A stretch of 64,000 nt of DNA from JAJDUF01 sp965214295. GTDB taxonomy: Bacteria; Chloroflexota; UBA11872; UBA12225; JAJDUF01. A program made the position numbers and the translations under genes. The stretch's first letter is position 1; each line of letters opens with the position of its first letter. The notes under the pieces were generated by a model, which did not search any database, was not told where the DNA came from, and was given only the letters and a program-made list of their open reading frames with translations. Positions 24,712 through 35,092 of this stretch are shown here, piece by piece. Location: contig OZ243944.1 in assembly GCA_965214295.1 (NCBI GenBank), positions 2,232,001 to 2,296,000 on the forward strand, read 5' to 3'.

Positions 24712-25758
24712 CTACGGCTGACGCCAGCGGCGGTCGAGCGCCGTCACCGTCAGCCAGCCGACGACCACCGCCACGCTGACGAGGGCACCGAGCGCCACCA
24801 GGGGGAGGAAGGTGAGGTGCGCGAGGCTGAACTCGCCGAGTACCACCAGCGCGGTGATGATCCCGGTGACAATCGCACCGGCGGCGAGGAAGGGGCTGGC
24901 GACCGTGAGCCAGAAGGTACCGGCCGGAGCGAGGAACTCCAGGTGAGAGCGCATTCCCGCAACGATCATGTCATAGCTGAGGCGCCGCGTGATCGGGCCG
25001 ACGGCCGCTGGCGTCGTGGCTTCCCACTGGATGACGTCGGCGGCCGTAGACAGGACCGCCGCTCGCTGTGATGGCGGCAAGACACGCGCGACGGCGGCCA
25101 GCGCGGCCTCCGCCTGATGCAAGGCGCGCTCCAGAGTGGCGGCATCCGACGCGGTCACTCGTGGCCGACGGCCCACGAGCACGCGCAGCGCGAGCCAACT
25201 CATCGTCAACGGCGCCAGCCAGGAGCCGGCCGGCTGGCCCCCAGGGGTTGAGTCGGCACCGGCCGGTGTTGCAACGTCGTGGCTCGGTATGACCTCTCGG
25301 GCCTGCTCCGCTTGCTCTTCCCGCTCCAGGGCGGCCAAGCGGTCGAGCTGCCGTGTGCGGTAGTAGTGCGCCTTGCGATGCGTGCGGATGACCTGTCGGT
25401 TGTGGGCAACCCAGTCGTAGGAACGGCTGGTGGGCAGAGTGGCAACGGGCCGCCAGTGGTCCGTATCCGCTCCATCTGCCCCATGTATCAGTCGGTCGCC
25501 CAGGCGGAGCAGTCGCCGCGCCAAGATCACGCTGACGCCGAGACTTCCCACCGTGGCCACAATAGACGGCAGCCCACCGACGACGGACTGCCAGAGGGCT
25601 GCGACCGGACCAAAACAGAGCCAGACGGCAACAACCGCCCAGGTAAAGGCAAGGCCGTAGACGGTCAAGCCGGCGAGTAGGCGGCCCATGTCCTGGACCG
25701 CTGCGCCCGCCATGGTGAGGGCATGACCGAGTCGGACAGGAAGGACGGGCGCGGCCAT
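24712..25758 (-). CDS. Hypothetical membrane protein coupled to PadR regulator
   Basis: I do not recognise this 348-residue protein. Two membrane segments near the N-terminus (LTVYGLAFTWAVVAVWLCFG and SIVATVGSLGVSVILARRLL) are followed by a long cytoplasmic region with a helical block (YYRTRQLDRLAALEREEQAE). Two or three more segments close the protein (FWLTVASPFLAAGAIVTGII, FLPLVALGALVSVAVVVGWL). The ATG at 25758 overlaps the stop of the PadR gene as TGATG, so the two are coupled. The PadR protein probably controls this membrane protein. Transport or envelope stress are only guesses. Confidence 0.7.
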   Translation of the reverse strand: MAAPVLPVRLGHALTMAGAAVQDMGRLLAGLTVYGLAFTWAVVAVWLCFGPVAALWQSVVGGLPSIVATVGSLGVSVILARRLLRLGDRLIHGADGADTDHWRPVATLPTSRSYDWVAHNRQVIRTHRKAHYYRTRQLDRLAALEREEQAEQAREVIPSHDVATPAGADSTPGGQPAGSWLAPLTMSWLALRVLVGRRPRVTASDAATLERALHQAEAALAAVARVLPPSQRAAVLSTAADVIQWEATTPAAVGPITRRLSYDMIVAGMRSHLEFLAPAGTFWLTVASPFLAAGAIVTGIITALVVLGEFSLAHLTFLPLVALGALVSVAVVVGWLTVTALDRRWRQP

Positions 25759-26174
25759 CAGCGCGCCCTTTCGGCCGCCAACTGCTCCCACCCGGGGCCA
25801 AGGACCGCCGACGTTGGCAACGTCTCAAGGCGGCGACGGCGAGCCAGCGCTACCTCCCCCAAGCCAGTAATCACGTACACCGGACGCATTGCTCGCCGAA
25901 TCGTCCCCCGCGGGCCAGGCACGTCTACTTCCCGGTCCCCCTCACCGCGGATGAGGCCGTCGTCATCCATGCGCTTCAGCGCATAGTGCAGGGTGGCCGG
26001 GTCGAGCCGCTTCATCGGGTAATCGGCCGTCGCCAAGAGGCGCTGCACGCGCCGGATGATCTCAATGCCGGGAATAGGCTCCGTGGCACTCAGCACGCGC
26101 AGAATCCACCAGGATGGCTCGCCCATCCGGCGGAATACGCGCGTGAGTGTGTCCTCGTCGTCGCGCTGTGGCAT
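25758..26174 (-). CDS. PadR-like winged-helix transcriptional regulator
   Basis: This 138-residue protein has the PadR winged-helix outline: PSWWILRVLSATEPIPGIEI at residue 19, then ADYPMKRLDPATLHYALKRM as the recognition region, DDDGLIRGEGD as the wing and RPVYVITGLGEVALARRR. PadR proteins are usually repressors that bind palindromes in their own promoter. A strong promoter with a palindrome in its spacer lies directly upstream (26211-26239). The gene is translationally coupled to a membrane-protein gene, a frequent PadR arrangement. The ligand is unknown. The C-terminal dimerisation helix is short, as in PadR subfamily 2. Confidence 0.82.
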   Translation of the reverse strand: MPQRDDEDTLTRVFRRMGEPSWWILRVLSATEPIPGIEIIRRVQRLLATADYPMKRLDPATLHYALKRMDDDGLIRGEGDREVDVPGPRGTIRRAMRPVYVITGLGEVALARRRRLETLPTSAVLGPGWEQLAAERAR

Positions 26175-26535
26175 AGCAGTGCCGACCTTCTGCTTAAGTG
26201 GCTCAATGGCAGTATACGCCCTGATATTAAATCAGTCAAGTCACGGGGAGCCACGACCAGGCTCCTGCTGAGGTAGTGGGTAGACCGCGCCTCACCCCCC
26301 GGCCCCCTCTCCACTTGTGGAGAGGGGGAGCTACCTGCCTAGCAAGGCTCATACTCATAATGGTAGGTAGTGGTGCCAGAGGGTTGCTGGCCCGACTCGC
26401 CGCCAGGGTAGGGGCGCGATTGATCGTGTCTCCTGGTCGAGCCAGGGGCCGGTTCTGGGTGTCGTTCATGACGCCCCTGCCGCTGCGGGCATCCACAAGG
26501 GATGCCCCTACAAATCACCGGTCACTGGCTACTGG
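26175..26535. other. Intergenic region: PadR promoter, then REP-like repeats
   Basis: After the PadR promoter the stretch holds a ccccctctccacttgtggagagggg palindrome (26305-26328) and a gtaggggcgcgattgatcg unit (26407-26433), both members of window-wide families. No gene is seen. Confidence 0.65.
26211..26239 (-). promoter_or_regulatory. Promoter with operator-like palindrome for the padR-membrane gene pair
   Basis: On the minus strand TTGACT (26234-26239) and TATACT (26211-26216) are 17 bases apart. The spacer contains CTGATTTAATATCAG, an inverted repeat with arms CTGAT/ATCAG, well placed for repression by the PadR protein itself. Confidence 0.72.
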
Positions 26536-27692
26536 TCAATGGGGGATCGCGTCGCGGAGCTTGTCGAAGAATCCCTTGTGTGCCTCGCCGTCCTGGTCGG
26601 GCGGTCGGGCAGTCTCGAAGGTCGCAGCCAACTCCTCGAATAGCTTACGCTGGTACGGCGTGAGGTCCTGGGGCACCACAATCCGCACCGTGACAATCTC
26701 GTCGCCGCGTCCGCCACCCCGGACATGCGCGATCCCTTGCCCGCGTAGGCGGAAGGTGCGGCCAGCCTGCACCCCGGCGGGAATCTTCAGCTTCTCGGTG
26801 CCGCCGAGGGTCGGTATCTCGATCTCAGTACCCAGTGCAGCCTGCGCCACGTCGAGGGGCAACTCGAGGTGAATGTCTTGCCCGTCTCGTCGGAAGAGGG
26901 GGTGCGGAGCAACTTCCAGCTCGATATACAAGTCGCCCGGTGGACCTTCACACTCGCCGACATCGCCGCCGCCGGGAACGCGGATTTGGGTGCCGTCGTC
27001 AATGCCGGCCGGTATGGTCACCTGGAGCGCGCGGGTACGCTGCATGCGGCCGGAGCCGCGGCACTCGCGACATGCCTGCTCGACGATCTGCCCCTCGCCG
27101 TCGCAACGCGGGCACACGCCCCGCGTGACTACCTGGCCGAGCAGCGATTGCTGCACCTGGCGTATCTGACCGGCGCCTTGGCAGGTAGGGCAGACCAGTA
27201 GCTCGGACCCAGGCTCTGCGCCCGTGCCGCTGCAAAGGGGGCACGGCTCGTCGCGCGTGACCGTGACCTCGCGCTCGCCGCCAAAGACGGCCGTCTCGAA
27301 CTCCAACTGGAGCGACATCTTGATGTCGGCGCCGCGCTGCGGCCCGGAGCGGCGGGTTGTCGGGCCACCGCCGAAGAACGTCTCGAAGATGTCGGCTACC
27401 CCGCCAAAGCCAAAGGGGTCCACGCCGCTACCGGGTCCTCCAGGCCCGCCTGGCCCAAACGGGCTGCGCGGCCCGTTGTGGCCGAACCGGTCGTAAGCCT
27501 GGCGTTTCTGGGGGTCGCGCAAGACCTCGTAGGCCTCGCCAAGCTCCTTGAAGCGCTCCTCGGCCTCGGCGGTCTTGTTGATGTCGGGATGGTACCGGCG
27601 AGCCAACTGACGGTAGGCCCGCTTGATCTCGTCCTCCGTGGCGGACCGGGGCACTTCCAGCACTTCATAGTAATCGCGTTTGGTGGTGCTCA

Positions 27693-27693
<1 letters not shown>
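26536..27693 (-). CDS. dnaJ: Chaperone protein DnaJ (Hsp40)
   Basis: This 385-residue type-I DnaJ stimulates the DnaK ATPase and delivers unfolded clients. The J domain has YYEVLEVPRSATEDEIKRAY with the HPD motif in RRYHPDINK, followed by a Gly/Phe-rich linker (GPRSPFGPGGPGGPGSG). Four zinc-binding CxxCxGxG repeats follow (CPLCSGTG, CPTCQGAG, CPRCDGEG, CRECRGSG), then two C-terminal client-binding domains. The start overlaps the dnaK stop (TGATG), so translation is coupled. It is the last gene of the heat-shock operon, with a repeat-rich region downstream. Confidence 0.97.
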
Positions 27694-29600
<1,907 letters not shown>

Positions 29601-29646
29601 GGCCGCTGCCATTATTCTTTATTATCCGCATGTATACTGGGAAACT

Positions 29647-30471
29647 TCACCGTATAGGTAGAAAGTTGAGTACAGCGATTGTCAGGATGGCTACACCGAC
29701 CAAAACGGCAATGGTGGTGAGCACACCCACCACGATCTGACCCCTTAGACCGGTGCCAACACCCGCTATACTGCCTTTAACTTCACCTATGGCAGCCTTT
29801 AGCTCTCCGTAGTCCCGGTCGTGCTTACCATCTAGCCGCACTATACTATTACTCACCTGGATTAGATTGGCCTGCATCTCCCCGTAATTCCGATCTAGCC
29901 GCGCCACATTATCGCTCACCTCGACCAGATTGGCCTGCATCTCCCCGTAATTCCGATCTAGCCGCGCCACATTATCGCTCACCTCGACCAGATTGGCCTG
30001 CATCTCCCCGTAATTCCGATCTAGCCGCGCCACATTATCGCTCACCTCGACCAGATTGGCCTGCATCTCCCCGTAGTTCCGGTCTAGTCGCGCCGCATTA
30101 TCGCTCACCTCGACCAGATTGGCCTGCATCTCCCCGTAATTCCGATCTAGCCGCGCCACATTATCGCTCACCTGGACTAGATTGGCCTTTAGCTCTCCGT
30201 AGTCCCGGTCGTACTTGCCCTCTAACCGCACTATGTTACTGCTCATCTCGACTAGATTGGTCTGCAACTCCCCGTAGTTCCGGTCCAGCCGCGCCACATT
30301 ATTGCTCGACTCAACCATTTCACGTTGCATAGTGGTGATATTGTTATCCAGAGAAGACACGGCGGCCGCGAACTGATTGACAGCGCCCTTGAACTCGCCG
30401 ATAGCCTCGATTAGCTCGGCCCTGGTCGCATAATGCTCGCTTGCCGGAACCTGGACGGTCTCGGATACCAT
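29647..30471 (-). CDS. Repeat-containing coiled-coil protein with C-terminal membrane anchor, inside the heat-shock operon
   Basis: I do not recognise a named family for this 274-residue protein. Residues 25-235 are an almost continuous coiled coil built from 21-residue (three-heptad) repeats with the core NYGEMQAN..VSDNVARLDR; five copies are nearly identical and three flank them in diverged form. The last 35 residues are one membrane helix (IVVGVLTTIAVLVGVAILTI) ending just before the C-terminus. It should sit in the inner membrane with the rod in the cytoplasm. It lies between grpE and dnaK in the same direction. GGGGAGAAG precedes the ATG and a possible promoter of its own lies upstream, so it may be an insertion. 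It is mainly an architectural protein by look. Confidence 0.8.
   Translation of the reverse strand: MVSETVQVPASEHYATRAELIEAIGEFKGAVNQFAAAVSSLDNNITTMQREMVESSNNVARLDRNYGELQTNLVEMSSNIVRLEGKYDRDYGELKANLVQVSDNVARLDRNYGEMQANLVEVSDNAARLDRNYGEMQANLVEVSDNVARLDRNYGEMQANLVEVSDNVARLDRNYGEMQANLVEVSDNVARLDRNYGEMQANLIQVSNSIVRLDGKHDRDYGELKAAIGEVKGSIAGVGTGLRGQIVVGVLTTIAVLVGVAILTIAVLNFLPIR
29868..30186. repeat. 63-bp tandem repeat array within the coiled-coil gene
   Basis: Five units of 63 bases start at 29881, 29944, 30007, 30070 and 30133 (cccgtarttccgrtctag..). Three are identical or nearly so at the DNA level, silent positions included, so the expansion is recent. There are no spacers, so it is not a CRISPR array. 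Confidence 0.88.
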
Positions 30472-30494
30472 GCTCTTCTCCCCACTGTCACCAG

Positions 30495-30521
30495 TCTATA
30501 GCATCGGCAGTCGCTTGTCTA
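30495..30521 (-). promoter_or_regulatory. Possible extended -10 promoter of the coiled-coil gene
   Basis: On the minus strand TGC-TATAGA (30495-30503) looks like an extended -10, with a weak TAGACA (30516-30521) 15 bases upstream. It would give the coiled-coil gene, and downstream dnaK-dnaJ, a start site independent of CIRCE control. Confidence 0.35.
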
Positions 30522-30563
30522 TTGGGAGATACATGGCACCACGCACAGCCACCGTGAAGCACC

Positions 30564-31241
30564 CTAGGCGGTGGCCGCCTCGTCCGCTGCGCTGGCGATG
30601 TCGGCTGCGGGGTCGTCGGGCGTGGCGGCGGGGGCATCTTGGTCCGCTGCCGGCTGCTCTTGCTCTGCGGGTGGCGGTCCAACCTTGACCAACGCCGGAC
30701 GCAAGACGCGCTCGTGGAGGGTGTACCCGGCCTGGAATACTTCCAAGACGGTATGGGCGCCCTCGCCCTCCTCATGCATCACCGCTTCATGGTAACGCGG
30801 ATCGAACGGCTGATTCAGCGCGTCAATCGGCCGGACCCCATGCCGCTGCAAGGTTTGCATGACCAACTGGCCGATTTGGGCGACGCCTTGGATCCAGGTG
30901 AACTGGACTAGCTCGCCAGGCAGGGCGGTGAAGGCTCGCTCGAAGCTGTCCGCGATGGGCAGCAGGTCGGTGAGCGTGGGTGCGGCGGCGTATTTGGCCG
31001 CTTCTTCCTGATCGAACTGCTGACGCCGCCGGTAGTTGCTGAAATCCGCTGCCGACCGTTGCCAGCGGTCGCGCATGTCATCCACTTCGGCCCGTGCGGC
31101 GGCGAGCTGTTCCTGGAGTTCGGCTACGGACGGCTCGGCCGCTGCCGGCGCTGCCGCCGTGGTCGCTGCTTTGGTAGTCTCGTGGGACGGTGCTTCCTGC
31201 TCCGACTGCGCTTCCCTCGATGGGACAGATTCTGCCGTCAT
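30564..31241 (-). CDS. grpE: Nucleotide exchange factor GrpE
   Basis: This 225-residue protein is the DnaK nucleotide exchange factor. A charged and Ala-rich N-terminus is followed by a long helix (SVAELQEQLAAARAEVDDMR, then DRWQRSAADFSNYRRRQQFD), which forms the GrpE dimer stalk. The globular end carries LLPIADSFERAF, GVAQIGQLVMQTLQRHGV and the conserved AVMHEEGEGAHTVLEVFQAG followed by YTLHERVLRPALVKV. An Ala/Asp-rich tail of about 35 residues at the C-terminus is unusual in length and probably disordered. It follows hrcA by 37 bases. Confidence 0.95.
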   Translation of the reverse strand: MTAESVPSREAQSEQEAPSHETTKAATTAAAPAAAEPSVAELQEQLAAARAEVDDMRDRWQRSAADFSNYRRRQQFDQEEAAKYAAAPTLTDLLPIADSFERAFTALPGELVQFTWIQGVAQIGQLVMQTLQRHGVRPIDALNQPFDPRYHEAVMHEEGEGAHTVLEVFQAGYTLHERVLRPALVKVGPPPAEQEQPAADQDAPAATPDDPAADIASAADEAATA

Positions 31242-31278
31242 AACGTATCTTTCTCTACCTCCGAAGCTCTGGCGTAGA

Positions 31279-32373
31279 TCAACTGCAAGGGGCCTCGGGC
31301 GCCGGATACCTCGCGCCGGGACTGAGTAGGTCGTCGAGCGACTCCGTCATCACCTGCGACACGTAGCGGACAACGGGTACGATCTCGGCATAGGGTAGTC
31401 GCATCGGGCCGAGCACACCGACGAAGCCACTGGCCACGCTTTCGACACCGTAGTAGGAGACGACGAGGCCCAGGTCTTGCAAGATGGCGGTGCGCGGTCC
31501 GCGCGCGCCGATCAGGATGTGCGTGCCCTCGGACCAGGGCAGTGTCTCCAGTAATCCGAACAGCTCCTCGGGCTGCTCTAGCAGGCGCACAATGCGCCGC
31601 GCCTGCTCGGGTTGCTGAAATTCGGGTAGCTCTAGCAACTCGACCAACCCGGTGTGGTGGAACTCCTTGCGCTGGTGCTCGTCAATCTGGGCCATGAGGC
31701 TCACCAAGCGAGCGGCGATGAACGACTCCAGATCGGACATGGGCGCCGTCAGCGCCTCAAGCTCACTGCAACTCAGGCCGTGAATGCGTTGATTGAGGCG
31801 ACTACTGGCCGCACTGAGGTCCGTCTGGGGGGTGTCCTCCGGTAGCTCAATCAACTGCTGCTTGACGGTGCCCTCCTGCAAGACCAGAACGAGCAGCCCC
31901 AGGCACTCCTGAATAGCCAGTAGCTCAACGTGCTTCACGCGGCATTGCGTGGCTACGGGAGCGCTGATAATCCCCGCAGCGCGGGCCACGCGCGCCAGCA
32001 GGGTTGTCGCCACGTCAAGCCACTCCTCACGAGCCAACTGCACCGCGAAGAGCTGCCGTTTGATCGTGGACTGCTCGGTCCGCGTCAGCGTCCGCTCCTC
32101 CATTAGCTGCCGCACGAAGTAGCGAAAGCCCCCTTCCGAGGGAACGCGCCCGGCCGAGGTGTGCGGCTGGACGAGCAAGCCGGCCGCTTCCAACCCCACC
32201 ATCTCGTTGCGTACCGTGGCCGAGCTGACATCCGGGACATACTCGCGCACGACCTGCCCGGACCCAACGGGAGTGGCGGAGACGATATAGGATTCCACAA
32301 TCGCCTTCAGGATCAACCGCTTGCGCGCACTGAGGGTTGGGGGTAGCTGATGGTGCGGCAGTGCGTCCGGCAT
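31279..32373 (-). CDS. hrcA: Heat-inducible transcription repressor HrcA
   Basis: HrcA binds the CIRCE operator and represses the heat-shock operon until chaperones are occupied. The 364-residue protein shows the N-terminal winged helix (LSARKRLILKAIVESYIVSA, then TPVGSGQVVREY and SSATVRNEMVGLEAAGLLVQ, then PHTSAGRVPSEGGFRYFV) and the C-terminal GAF-like part ending GVLGPMRLPYAEIVPVVRYV. I start at the ATG 32373, which has GGAGGAG upstream. The longer frame to 32421 would place the CIRCE operator inside the coding region. Confidence 0.95.
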   Translation of the reverse strand: MPDALPHHQLPPTLSARKRLILKAIVESYIVSATPVGSGQVVREYVPDVSSATVRNEMVGLEAAGLLVQPHTSAGRVPSEGGFRYFVRQLMEERTLTRTEQSTIKRQLFAVQLAREEWLDVATTLLARVARAAGIISAPVATQCRVKHVELLAIQECLGLLVLVLQEGTVKQQLIELPEDTPQTDLSAASSRLNQRIHGLSCSELEALTAPMSDLESFIAARLVSLMAQIDEHQRKEFHHTGLVELLELPEFQQPEQARRIVRLLEQPEELFGLLETLPWSEGTHILIGARGPRTAILQDLGLVVSYYGVESVASGFVGVLGPMRLPYAEIVPVVRYVSQVMTESLDDLLSPGARYPAPEAPCS

Positions 32374-32390
32374 GGCCACTAGGCTCCTCC

Positions 32391-32417
32391 TTAGCACTCT
32401 GCCCCCAAGAGTGCCAG
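32391..32417 (-). promoter_or_regulatory. CIRCE operator (HrcA binding site) with a diverged half
   Basis: The plus strand reads TTAGCACTC, nine bases, GAGTGCCAG. The consensus is TTAGCACTC-N9-GAGTGCTAA, so one arm is perfect and the other differs at two positions. It lies 18 bases before the hrcA ATG and should give heat-inducible control of the whole operon. Confidence 0.9.
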
Positions 32418-32492
32418 CCACGAATCAGCATACCATATCGTCGGTACACGGCAGACACGCCCGGCGCCTACTCGGCCTCACTGCCAACGGCG

Positions 32493-34049
32493 TTAGTAGG
32501 CGCTGGGGTCGTGGATGATGCGGAGGAGCGAGCGGAAAATAATCTTGAGATCCAACCATAGTGACCAATGCTCGACATAATATAGATCGTACTTCGTGCG
32601 CTCTTCAATGGAAACGTCGCCGCGCAAGCCGTTGACCTGTGCCCAGCCGGTCATGCCGGCTTTTTCACGCAACCGCTTGGTGTAGTCGGGTACCATCGTC
32701 TTGAAGCGGTCAACGAACCGGGGTTGCTCCGGGCGCGGCCCCACAATGCTCATGTCGCCCACGATCACGTTGATCAACTGCGGAATCTCATCGAGGGAGG
32801 AGCGCCGCAGGAACTTGCCGAACGCTGTCACGCGCGGGTCGTTACGCACGGTCCAATACTGCCCCGCCTGCCCCTCCGCATCGTGGGTCATCGAGCGGAA
32901 CTTGATGGCGTGGAACCGTTTGCCGTCCATGCCGACCCGCTCCTGAACAAACAGGGCCGGGCCGCGCGAGTCGAGCTTGACGAGGAGTGCAAGCAGGAGC
33001 AGGAACGGCGCCCCCACGACCAAGGCGACCGAAGCGACCATTACATCGAACCACCGCTTGACCGTGCGCTGCCACGCTTGCAACTCGATGGACTTCACGC
33101 CGATCAGGGGGAGACCGCGGAGGTTGACCAAGCTGGCATCGCTCATCATCACCTGGAACAAGTCCGGGAAGACGCGGATTCGCGCGCGGACCATCATACC
33201 CCGGTCGAAGATACGCAGCATCTCGGCGTGAGTAAGGGCCGGATCGGCGATGATAAGCTCGTCGGGATAGACGCGGCGGAGCACGCTATCGAGGCTATCG
33301 AGGCTACCCAGCACCGGCTGCCGCTCGGTCGCCGGCGGCTCAGGCGGCTCCGTATCGGCCGCGCTCTTGCCTTCGACAAATCCCACCACGCGATAGCCGA
33401 GTGCCGGCGACCGAGCCAAGTGCGCCACCACCCGCTCCGCTGCCGGCCCAGTGCCGATGATCAAGCAGGTACGCGCCAACACGCCGCGCCGCGCCAGGAA
33501 GTCACGCCAGAGCGCCCAAACGTAGCGTCCGAACCCGGTCAAGGCGAGGCTGAATACCCCGAAGTAGATGATGAGCAGCCGAGACGACTCGGTGGGGCCG
33601 CGTAGGACAAACACTCCCACGGCCACTGTGAGCACCATGCCCCCGCCGACGGCAATGAGCAGGCGAGAGGCTTGCTCGGCGACGGATTGCAGGCTGCTCC
33701 GCTGGTATAGCCCGGAAGTCGCAATCGCAATGAGGATGGTCGGGATAGCAATGGCGACAAAGCCGGTATACGAGGCCAGTGTGTGATCTATGGCGGGTGG
33801 GGGGATCGCCAGACCGAAGCGCAACTGGTGGGCGAAAAGGAAAGCCAGCAGAATGGCCACGCCGTCGGTGACGACGAGCACTCCGGGGGAGAGGGTCCAC
33901 GCCAGCTTACTCTTCGGCCGGACGGGCACCGGATTGGCAGCCAAAAACTGCGCTGGCTGAGTAACAAGCTCTCGGCTCGGCTCGGCCGCAGCCGAGAGCA
34001 CGTCCTCCCGGTGGGCAGCGCGACTCCGGTCAGCTTCGGTAGTGCTCAT
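32493..34049 (-). CDS. Polyprenyl-phosphate sugar-1-phosphate transferase (exopolysaccharide initiation)
   Basis: This 518-residue protein initiates exopolysaccharide synthesis by moving a sugar phosphate from a nucleotide sugar onto undecaprenyl phosphate. It has four N-terminal membrane segments, a CoA-binding-like Rossmann region (ARTCLIIGTGPAAERVVAHL) and the C-terminal bacterial sugar transferase domain. That domain shows WFDVMVASVALVVGAPFLLL, ERVGMDGKRFHAIKFRSM, FLRRSSLDEIPQLINVIVGD, MSIVGPRPE and KAGMTGWAQVNGLRGD. The ATG 34049 fits the homologous start; a GTG at 34145 would extend it by 32 residues. It heads a run of glycosyltransferase genes on the same strand. Confidence 0.92.
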   Translation of the reverse strand: MSTTEADRSRAAHREDVLSAAAEPSRELVTQPAQFLAANPVPVRPKSKLAWTLSPGVLVVTDGVAILLAFLFAHQLRFGLAIPPPAIDHTLASYTGFVAIAIPTILIAIATSGLYQRSSLQSVAEQASRLLIAVGGGMVLTVAVGVFVLRGPTESSRLLIIYFGVFSLALTGFGRYVWALWRDFLARRGVLARTCLIIGTGPAAERVVAHLARSPALGYRVVGFVEGKSAADTEPPEPPATERQPVLGSLDSLDSVLRRVYPDELIIADPALTHAEMLRIFDRGMMVRARIRVFPDLFQVMMSDASLVNLRGLPLIGVKSIELQAWQRTVKRWFDVMVASVALVVGAPFLLLLALLVKLDSRGPALFVQERVGMDGKRFHAIKFRSMTHDAEGQAGQYWTVRNDPRVTAFGKFLRRSSLDEIPQLINVIVGDMSIVGPRPEQPRFVDRFKTMVPDYTKRLREKAGMTGWAQVNGLRGDVSIEERTKYDLYYVEHWSLWLDLKIIFRSLLRIIHDPSAY

Positions 34050-34144
34050 TGGCCTAGATAATACCGACAATGCCGCCAGACTGCTCGGACTTGGCCGCCT
34101 AGCGGATGAGCACCCTTGTGGGTTGCGGTAGCCGGTACTGCTCA

Positions 34145-35092
34145 CTAGGAGGAGACGCGCCGCAAGGCCGCCGGTCGCACGCGATCAGCCACCAGGGATG
34201 CCGTTCCGAGCAACGCGATACCGGCGGTGACGAGGGCGTTGACGACTGCCGGCCGCCGGGGGGCATAGTGCTTCCGATAAAAGACGTGCATCGCTCGGAA
34301 GAACTCGTAGGTACACTTCAGCGACCGCTGCTTGCTGCTCTCCCCCTTGTAGTGCTTCACCTGCACGTCGGCATTGTAATACACCTGCCAGCCACACCGT
34401 TTGGCGCGAAACGCCAGGTCCAGGTCCTCGCCGTACATCCAATACGTCTCGTCGAGCAAGCCGATCTCGCCGAGCATGGTCGCGCGCATTAGCATAAACG
34501 CCCCGCACACCGAGTCCACCTCATAGGACCGGTTGGGATCGCGGAAGGTGAGGTTGTACGCGCCAAAGGTGGGGATCGCCGGGAACAGCCGGGGCAGGCG
34601 GATGAAGTGGTAGAGGGCGTTGGTTGGGGTGGGAAAGCTGCGCCGGCAAGCCAAGTCGAGGCGCCCGTTGCGCTTGACGAGCTTGGGGCCGGCGATGCCC
34701 ACGCGCGGATGGCCGTCCATGAAGGTCAGCATCGTCGCCAGCGCGTCGCTCGGCAGCTCGGTATCGGGGTTGAGCAACAACCGGTAGGCGCCGCGGCAGC
34801 GGCGCAGCGCCAGGTTATTCGCCGCAGCGTAGCCGCGATCCCCCGTCTCGGCCAGGCACACAACCTGCGGGAACTCGGCCGCCACCATCTCCGGCGAGCC
34901 GTCGCTCGACCCGTTGTCCACGACGAAGACCTCATAAGTGCCGTCAAGCACACTCGCCTGCACCGAGCGCAGGCAGGCCCGCAACAGCTCCCGTGTGTTA
35001 TACGAGACGATGACGATGGAGAGCGTAGGGACCGACGGGGCCTCCCCCGGCTGCACCGCCGCCGTCTCGTGCTGGAGTAGTTGTGTCGTCAT
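34145..35092 (-). CDS. Family 2 glycosyltransferase (rhamnosyltransferase-like)
   Basis: This 315-residue inverting glycosyltransferase of the GT-A fold probably adds a sugar to the growing lipid-linked repeat unit. The sequence has LSIVIVSYNTRELLRACLRS, EVFVVDNGSSDGSPEMVAAE, a DXD-like LLLNPDTELP and the WbbL-type VCGAFMLMRATMLGEIGLLD followed by MYGEDLDLAFRAKRCGW. The C-terminal segment is hydrophobic. The start overlaps the stop of the preceding GT2 gene (ATGA), so the two are coupled. The sugar donor cannot be told. Confidence 0.9.
   Translation of the reverse strand: MTTQLLQHETAAVQPGEAPSVPTLSIVIVSYNTRELLRACLRSVQASVLDGTYEVFVVDNGSSDGSPEMVAAEFPQVVCLAETGDRGYAAANNLALRRCRGAYRLLLNPDTELPSDALATMLTFMDGHPRVGIAGPKLVKRNGRLDLACRRSFPTPTNALYHFIRLPRLFPAIPTFGAYNLTFRDPNRSYEVDSVCGAFMLMRATMLGEIGLLDETYWMYGEDLDLAFRAKRCGWQVYYNADVQVKHYKGESSKQRSLKCTYEFFRAMHVFYRKHYAPRRPAVVNALVTAGIALLGTASLVADRVRPAALRRVSS

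Noticed and set aside
29868..30186. CRISPR array
   Set aside because: The 63-base units are directly adjacent without spacers and lie within a reading frame.
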